Below, piece by piece: positions 6,566-11,402 of a stretch of 11,402 bases of DNA (position 1 is its first letter; the number at the start of each line of letters is the position of its first letter). A program made the position numbers and the translations under genes. The notes under the pieces are model-generated. The model had not been told where the DNA came from and made no database searches. It saw only the letters and a program-made list of their open reading frames with translations. This stretch comes from Micrococcales bacterium (GTDB lineage Bacteria; Actinomycetota; Actinomycetes; Actinomycetales; Microbacteriaceae), in contig CANFPR010000015.1 of NCBI GenBank assembly GCA_947448975.1, forward strand, positions 1-11,402, given 5' to 3'.

Positions 6566-8773
6566 CTATTTGGCGGGCTTGAACCAGACGGCACCTAGTG
6601 GTGGCACGCTTATTGAAGCCGAGTGAGGCTGACCGTGACTGCCCTCAAAGTTGGCGCTGATCTTGCCGAAGTTGCCAACTCCAGAGCCGCCGAATGCTTC
6701 GGCGTCGGTGTTCAAAACCTCTAGCCAATCGCCAGCCTTTGGCAAACCGATTCTGAATTCGTGGTGCGGTTGGCCTGAGAAGTTAACCACGCAGGCGAGC
6801 GGGTTGCCCTTCTTGTCGTAGCGCAAGAACGAGAGAGTATTTGCATCGGCGTTTCCGCCATCAATCCATACAAAACCGGCTGGGTCATGGTCTAGTTCCC
6901 ACAGGGCTGGGGTTTCGGCGTAGATGCGGTTGAGCGTTGACACCAAAGATCTGAGAGCCTGGTGCGTTGGCTGTTCGAGAATCCACCAATCCAGCCCGCG
7001 CTCCTGATTCCACTCAGATGGCTGCCCAAATTCGCTGCCCATAAACAAGAGCTTTTTACCGGGATGACACCACATGTAGGTGAGGTAGGCGCGAACGTTA
7101 GCGAGCTGCTGCCAGCGGTCGCCCGGCATCTTGGCAAGAAGAGAACCCTTGCCGTGCACGACCTCATCGTGGCTGATCGGCAAGACAAACTTTTCGTTGT
7201 AGTTGTAGAGCATTGAGAAGGTGAGCTCACCGTGGTGGTGCTTACGGTACATCGGGTCTTTTTCGATGTACTTGAGGGTGTCGTTCATCCACCCCATGTT
7301 CCACTTGAACCCAAAACCTAGGCCGCCAAAGTCGGTTGGTGCCGAAACGCCACCCCAAGATGTCGACTCTTCGGCAATCATCATCACGCCAGGATTGCGA
7401 CGGTAGGCCGTGGCATTGGTTTCTTGCATGAAACGAATAGCGTCGAGGTTCTCGCGGCCGCCGTTTTCGTTTGGCAACCATTCGCCATTTTCACGGGAGT
7501 AGTCGAGGTAAAGCATTGAGGCAACAGCGTCGACGCGTAAACCGTCGATGTGAAACTCTTCGAGCCAGTAGAGCGCGTTGGCAACCAAGAAGTTGCGCAC
7601 TTCGGTGCGGCCGAAGTCGAAGATGTAAGTACCCCAGTCTGGGTGTTCACCGCGACGAGGGTCGGCGTGCTCGTAAAGCGGCTGGCCGTCGTAGCGGGCA
7701 AGGGCCCAGTCATCCTTGGGGAAGTGCGCTGGAACCCAGTCGAGTAGCACACCGATTCCGGCAGCGTGAAGTTTGTCAATCAGGTAGCGCAGGTCGTCTG
7801 GCGAGCCAAAACGCGAGGTCGGGGCGTAATAGCCGGTCACTTGGTAGCCCCAAGACGGCGCAAACGGGTGTTCGGCCAGCGGCATGAATTCCACGTGGGT
7901 AAACCCAGTTTCGAGGATGTACGGAATCAACTCGTCGGCCAATTCGCGGTAGTTCATCGCATGGCGCCACGAACCGGCGTGCAGCTCGTAGATGCTCATC
8001 GGTGAGCTAAGTGCATCTCGCTTGGAGCGGGCGTCAATCCATTTTTTGTCAGACCATTTGTAGTTTGACTCGGTGACGATTGATGCGGTGTCTGGCGGTA
8101 CCTGGGTGGCACGAGCCATCGGGTCGATCTTCTTAATCCACGTGCCGGCCTTGGTGAGAATTTCGTATTTGTAAGCCGCGCCGGCCTCGATGCCTGGAAT
8201 GAAAACTTCCCAAACCCCCGTAGACCCCATCACGCGCATCGCGTGAGCGATGCCACTCCAGTGGTTGAAATCTCCTACAACGCGAACCGCTTCGGCGTTG
8301 GGTGCCCACACCTTGAACGAAGTGCCCCGGCTCTTACCCATCGCACCGTCGAAGGTCATCACATGCGAGCCAAGAGCCCGCCAGAGTTCTTCGTGTCGGC
8401 CTTCGCCAATTAGGTGCAGGTCTAGCTCACCAATGGTTGGCAGGTGACGGTAAGGGTCGTCGGTGATCCACTCCTGGGTCGACCCATCGGCGGCGTAGGT
8501 TGCTTTGATGCGGTAGTCAGGCACTTTCTTAGAGGCCACGAAGCCATCCCAGATGCCGTTCCAAACGTGGTTTAGCTCAATCTGCGATGAATCGGCGAGC
8601 AGCACCTGAACGCTCTTTGCCATTGGCTTTAGAGTGCGAATGACCCAACCGCCTTCAACCGGGTGAACTCCGAGCGTCGAGTGTGGGTCGTGGTGGCTTC
8701 CGTTTGAAACTCTGTCGCGCTCGTACTCGCCAATTGCCGGAAGCGCGGTTGCAGTAGTTTTCTTGGCCGCCAT
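6566..8773 (-). CDS. glgB: 1,4-alpha-glucan branching enzyme
   Basis: A 735-residue GH13 branching enzyme that moves alpha-1,4 glucan segments to form alpha-1,6 branches in glycogen. Two N-terminal beta-sandwich/CBM48-type regions (about 25-115 and 145-235) precede the TIM barrel (about 255-620) and a C-terminal beta domain (about 630-735). The conserved GH13 regions are visible: LLDWVPAHFP (343-352), DGLRVDA with nucleophile D415, MIAEES with acid/base E468, and ISHDEVVHGKGS with H535 and D536. The length matches the family (E. coli GlgB is about 728 residues). The ATG lies two bases after the glgE stop (TAACCATG), and a purine-rich GGAAAGAAG precedes it within the end of glgE, so the two genes are surely co-transcribed. 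I see nothing truncated or odd. Confidence 0.97.
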   Translation of the reverse strand: MAAKKTTATALPAIGEYERDRVSNGSHHDPHSTLGVHPVEGGWVIRTLKPMAKSVQVLLADSSQIELNHVWNGIWDGFVASKKVPDYRIKATYAADGSTQEWITDDPYRHLPTIGELDLHLIGEGRHEELWRALGSHVMTFDGAMGKSRGTSFKVWAPNAEAVRVVGDFNHWSGIAHAMRVMGSTGVWEVFIPGIEAGAAYKYEILTKAGTWIKKIDPMARATQVPPDTASIVTESNYKWSDKKWIDARSKRDALSSPMSIYELHAGSWRHAMNYRELADELIPYILETGFTHVEFMPLAEHPFAPSWGYQVTGYYAPTSRFGSPDDLRYLIDKLHAAGIGVLLDWVPAHFPKDDWALARYDGQPLYEHADPRRGEHPDWGTYIFDFGRTEVRNFLVANALYWLEEFHIDGLRVDAVASMLYLDYSRENGEWLPNENGGRENLDAIRFMQETNATAYRRNPGVMMIAEESTSWGGVSAPTDFGGLGFGFKWNMGWMNDTLKYIEKDPMYRKHHHGELTFSMLYNYNEKFVLPISHDEVVHGKGSLLAKMPGDRWQQLANVRAYLTYMWCHPGKKLLFMGSEFGQPSEWNQERGLDWWILEQPTHQALRSLVSTLNRIYAETPALWELDHDPAGFVWIDGGNADANTLSFLRYDKKGNPLACVVNFSGQPHHEFRIGLPKAGDWLEVLNTDAEAFGGSGVGNFGKISANFEGSHGQPHSASISVPPLGAVWFKPAK

Positions 8774-8775
8774 GG

Positions 8776-10797
8776 TTACTTCTTTCCGGTGATGTGCAAA
8801 ATGTGCGCAGGCTCGGCAAATGCATCGAGGCGCACGTAGTTGTCGCGGGCCCAGTGGAATTTCTGGTCGCTAATTAGGTCGTGAACTTCAAACACTGCAT
8901 TGTCGGGTAGCCCGAGTTTCTCCATGTCAAGTCGTACGGTTGTTTCACGCACCGCGTGCGGATCGGTGTTGACCACAACGATCACGGTGTCGGTCTTGCC
9001 GGTTGGGCTGAGGTGCGCTGGTAGGTGCTTTGAGAAGACTAAGAAGGCACCATCATCGGAGTGGTGAAATTCGATGTTGCGTAGCTGCATAACAGCGGGA
9101 TGCTCTCGGCGAATCTGGTTGAGTTTGGTGATGTATGGGGCAATCGACCGTCCAGAAGCTTCGGCTGCTTCCCAATCGCGAGGCTTGTACTGGTATTTCT
9201 CCGAATCGATGTGCTCTTCGGCGCCCGGGCGAGCCACAAACTCCACCAGCTCGTAACCTGCGTACATTCCCCAGAGCGGTGTTGCCATGGCGGCAATAGC
9301 CGCGCGAATCTTGTGGCCTGGGCGGCCTCCGTATTGCAGGTATTGGGTGAGAATGTCGGGCGTGCTAACCCAGAAGTTTGGCCTGAAGTAGGCAGCGGTT
9401 TCGCGGCTGAGCTCAAGCAGGTAAGTGCGCAGCTCTTCGGGAGTGTTTCGCCAGGTGTAATAGGTGTACGACTGTTGAAAGCCCACCTTGCCGAGGGTTT
9501 GCATCATCGCCGGGCGGGTAAATGCTTCGGCCAAGAAAATGATCTCCGGATGTTCCGCGTTGATTTCACCAATCAACCATTCCCAAAAGGCAACCGGCTT
9601 GGTGTGAGGGTTATCGACTCTAAAAATCTTTACGCCGCAGGCAATCCAGTGTTTTACGACTCGCAAAATCTCTTGATAGATGCCTTCTGGGTCGTTGTCG
9701 AAGTTCACCGGAAAGATGTCTTGGTACTTTTTTGGAGGATTCTCGGCGTAAGCAATGGTGCCGTCGGCGCGAGTAGTGAACCATTCCGGGTGCTCTTGAA
9801 CCCACGGATGATCGGGGCTGGCCTGTACCGCGAGGTCCATGGCGATCTCGAGACCGAGTTCGTGAGCTGCCTTTACGAAGTTTCTAAAGTCCTTTTCGGT
9901 GCCCAGTTCTGGGTGAATAACGTCGTGCCCACCGGCAGGGCCTCCGATTGCCCAAGGCGAACCGGGGTCTTCAGTGCCTGCGTTGAGGGTGTTGTTTGGG
10001 CCCTTTCTAAAAGCCACACCGATTGGGTGCACCGGCGGCAGGTAGAGAACATCGAACCCCATGGCCGCGACACCCGGCAGCCGTTTGGTAGCGGTTTTGA
10101 ACGAACCCGAAACCCAGGTTTTGGTCTTCTGGTTGAATTTTGCGCCTTCGCTTCTCGGAAAGAACTCATACCAAGCCGCAGCACCGGCAAGGGCTCGTTC
10201 ACAGTTGATTACGTATTCATCGCTGAGAGTCACGAGACTTCTAACCGGATGGCTCTGTACGGCTTTTTTCACGACCGCGGTTTCAACGGCGGCGAATCTG
10301 GCTTTCGGCGAAACCGACGCATCGGCCAAAACCTCGGCTGCATCGCGCAAGTGAGTAGCGTTCGCCTTCGGGCGATCCTTTTCGCTAGCCGCACGGGTGA
10401 ACAGCGCGACACCTTCGAGCATCATCAGCTCTTCATCCTGGTTGGCAGCCAGTTTCACTTCGGTGTTGTGGTGCCAGGTTTCGTAGTCGTCGGCGTATGC
10501 GCGAATCTGAAAACGCCAGTGACCGACCTCTTGAAGCACCGCGGATGCATGCCAGCTGTCGCTGCCCGGAGCACCGGGGGTCATCGGCAGCACCGAGTGC
10601 TTGCCAGTTGGCGAAGTTAGTAGAAGCTCAGTGGCGAGGGCATCGTGGCCTTCTCTAAAAACTACGGCAGAGAAGTGAACCAGCTCGCCGTCAAAGGCCT
10701 TGGCGTTCCATCGCCCGCCGTCGACAACGGGTTGAACATCCAGAATCGGAAATCGACCCACCGGATTGGTGTGGCGATGAGATATTTCGCTAGCCAT
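8776..10797 (-). CDS. glgE: Maltose-1-phosphate maltosyltransferase
   Basis: A 673-residue GH13 subfamily 3 enzyme that transfers maltosyl units from alpha-maltose-1-phosphate to alpha-1,4 glucans in the cytoplasm. An N-terminal beta domain (about 14-115, with GRFPILDVQPVV) is followed by a helical insert, then the barrel (about 205-570) and a C-terminal beta domain (about 575-673). Signature motifs are YEFFPRS (210-216), LPPVHPIG (253-260), RVDNPHTKP with nucleophile D395, LAEAFTRP with acid/base E424, and STPD with D481. These sit one residue beyond D394, E423 and D480 of the characterised Streptomyces coelicolor enzyme. The ATG is the first start after an in-frame TAA at 10809-10807 and has no Shine-Dalgarno, which suggests a leaderless transcript. 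It lies 50 bases after glgX and two bases before glgB. Confidence 0.97.
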   Translation of the reverse strand: MASEISHRHTNPVGRFPILDVQPVVDGGRWNAKAFDGELVHFSAVVFREGHDALATELLLTSPTGKHSVLPMTPGAPGSDSWHASAVLQEVGHWRFQIRAYADDYETWHHNTEVKLAANQDEELMMLEGVALFTRAASEKDRPKANATHLRDAAEVLADASVSPKARFAAVETAVVKKAVQSHPVRSLVTLSDEYVINCERALAGAAAWYEFFPRSEGAKFNQKTKTWVSGSFKTATKRLPGVAAMGFDVLYLPPVHPIGVAFRKGPNNTLNAGTEDPGSPWAIGGPAGGHDVIHPELGTEKDFRNFVKAAHELGLEIAMDLAVQASPDHPWVQEHPEWFTTRADGTIAYAENPPKKYQDIFPVNFDNDPEGIYQEILRVVKHWIACGVKIFRVDNPHTKPVAFWEWLIGEINAEHPEIIFLAEAFTRPAMMQTLGKVGFQQSYTYYTWRNTPEELRTYLLELSRETAAYFRPNFWVSTPDILTQYLQYGGRPGHKIRAAIAAMATPLWGMYAGYELVEFVARPGAEEHIDSEKYQYKPRDWEAAEASGRSIAPYITKLNQIRREHPAVMQLRNIEFHHSDDGAFLVFSKHLPAHLSPTGKTDTVIVVVNTDPHAVRETTVRLDMEKLGLPDNAVFEVHDLISDQKFHWARDNYVRLDAFAEPAHILHITGKK

Positions 10798-10803
10798 AAA
10801 GCA

Positions 10804-10809
10804 AACTTA
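10804..10809 (-). promoter_or_regulatory. Candidate -10 box for leaderless glgE
   Basis: On the minus strand TAAGTT fits the TANNNT -10 form common in actinobacteria. It ends 6 bases before the glgE ATG, so transcription would begin at or next to the A of the start codon. No clear -35 hexamer is seen upstream. The lack of any Shine-Dalgarno in TTTGCTTT before the ATG agrees with leaderless initiation. Confidence 0.4.
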
Positions 10810-10847
10810 GCGGTTTTCGAAGCCAAAAACGGGTTGTTACCTAGTGA

Positions 10848-11402
10848 TTACTTGGCGCGAAGCAGAAGCATCGAGGTTGCCGAGATCGTGATCTTCGAAC
10901 CGGCCTTGGCAGATTTGAATGTCGTTGGCGGCAGTTCGCTTGCGCTGTCCCAAACAATCTCCCAATCGTGTTCCCATTCGGGCAGGGTTACTTCGATGTC
11001 GGTTTCGGTGCCGTGAATAATCAAAAGCGTTGTGTTCGTTGAGGTTTCGTCGCGGTTAATGTGTTTCGCCAGGCGCATCACGGTTCGTTGGCTGGCGTTG
11101 TTCCACTGTTCTTCGGTGAGAATCGCGCCATCTTGCGAGAACCACTTGATCATGTCGCTGCCGGGCAACGCTTCGTCGAAATTGCCGAAGTTTGGTTGGC
11201 GTAGCGAGCCATTTTCGCTGCGCAACTTGGTGAGGTGCGCAAACGTGGCTTTGAGGTTTTGCTGGTGCTCGGTGTGGTTCCAGTTGACCCACGAGAGGTT
11301 GCTGTCTTGGCAGTATGCGTTGTTATTGCCCAGCTGGGTTTTACCCACTTCATCGCCAGCAGTAACCATGGGGACACCGGCCGAGAGTAGCAGCGTGGCA
11401 AG
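10848..11402 (-). CDS. glgX: Glycogen debranching enzyme, C-terminal part
   Basis: The last 184 residues of a GlgX/isoamylase-type GH13 debranching enzyme; the gene runs off the right edge of the window. The identifying segment is SAGVPMVTAGDE followed by GNNNAYCQDSNLSWVNW, which is diagnostic of GlgX at the end of the catalytic barrel. A helix and a C-terminal beta domain follow (LLIIHGTETDIEVTLP and onward to LLLRAK). The catalytic Asp, Glu and His-Asp motifs lie upstream of the window and cannot be checked. The frame stays open to the last base; the in-frame ATG at 11369 is the internal Met of VPMVTAGDE, not a start. GlgX hydrolyses alpha-1,6 branches during glycogen breakdown. It precedes glgE by 50 bases on the same strand, so the three genes probably form one operon with a possible second promoter before glgE. 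Confidence 0.92.
   Translation of the reverse strand, partial: LATLLLSAGVPMVTAGDEVGKTQLGNNNAYCQDSNLSWVNWNHTEHQQNLKATFAHLTKLRSENGSLRQPNFGNFDEALPGSDMIKWFSQDGAILTEEQWNNASQRTVMRLAKHINRDETSTNTTLLIIHGTETDIEVTLPEWEHDWEIVWDSASELPPTTFKSAKAGSKITISATSMLLLRAK

Noticed and set aside
7471..7887. Open frame of 138 codons opposite glgB
   Set aside because: An Arg-rich shadow frame antisense to the conserved GH13 barrel, with no supporting start context or homology.
9100..10620. Long open frame (506 codons) antisense to glgE
   Set aside because: It lies wholly opposite a clearly functional gene, has no recognisable domain, and is expected from codon bias in the complementary frame.
10811..10834. GTTTT/AAAAC hairpin between glgX and glgE
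   Set aside because: The 5-base A/T stem is too weak for an intrinsic terminator and is not followed by a T-run of useful length.

Overview
The window reads as a compact stretch of actinobacterial chromosome. The clues are the GlgE maltosyltransferase, the DivIVA-domain coiled-coil protein, the short transglycosylase ending in a GYIGGRYGSPCGA...GWY signature, frequent GTG/TTG starts, and base composition that looks only moderately GC-rich by eye. Together these suggest a small-genome member of Microbacteriaceae, possibly close to the freshwater Luna-type lineages. That placement is inference. There are ten genes, almost no non-coding DNA, and no tRNA, rRNA, CRISPR, insertion sequence or prophage signal.

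Layout: (1) 43-1729, plus strand: three translationally coupled genes, namely a membrane-anchored lytic-transglycosylase-like protein, a 98-residue putative zinc-binding protein, and an alpha/beta hydrolase. (2) 1726-3892, minus strand: an AI-2E/PerM-family membrane protein downstream of a DivIVA-like coiled-coil protein, converging on the first operon with a 4-base stop overlap. (3) 3893-3965: a 73-base divergent intergenic region with overlapping inverted repeats. (4) 3966-6565, plus strand: a 567-residue two-module membrane protein with an internal lipoprotein-like signal, overlapping by one base a thioredoxin-fold/TPR protein that has lost its CXXC motif. (5) 6566-11402, minus strand: a glycogen/alpha-glucan operon in the order glgX (C-terminal part only) - glgE - glgB.

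The glycogen operon is the best-understood part. GlgE polymerises maltose-1-phosphate into alpha-1,4-glucan, GlgB adds alpha-1,6 branches, and GlgX removes branches during breakdown. All key catalytic residues visible in GlgE and GlgB are intact. The genes that make maltose-1-phosphate (treS/pep2, or glgC/glgM) are not in this window. The left half looks like an envelope/growth neighbourhood (wall lysis, polar coiled coil, membrane proteins), but no shared pathway is proven. The least explained elements are the two-module membrane/lipoprotein gene with its cysteine-less thioredoxin/TPR partner, and the dyad between that operon and the DivIVA-like gene.
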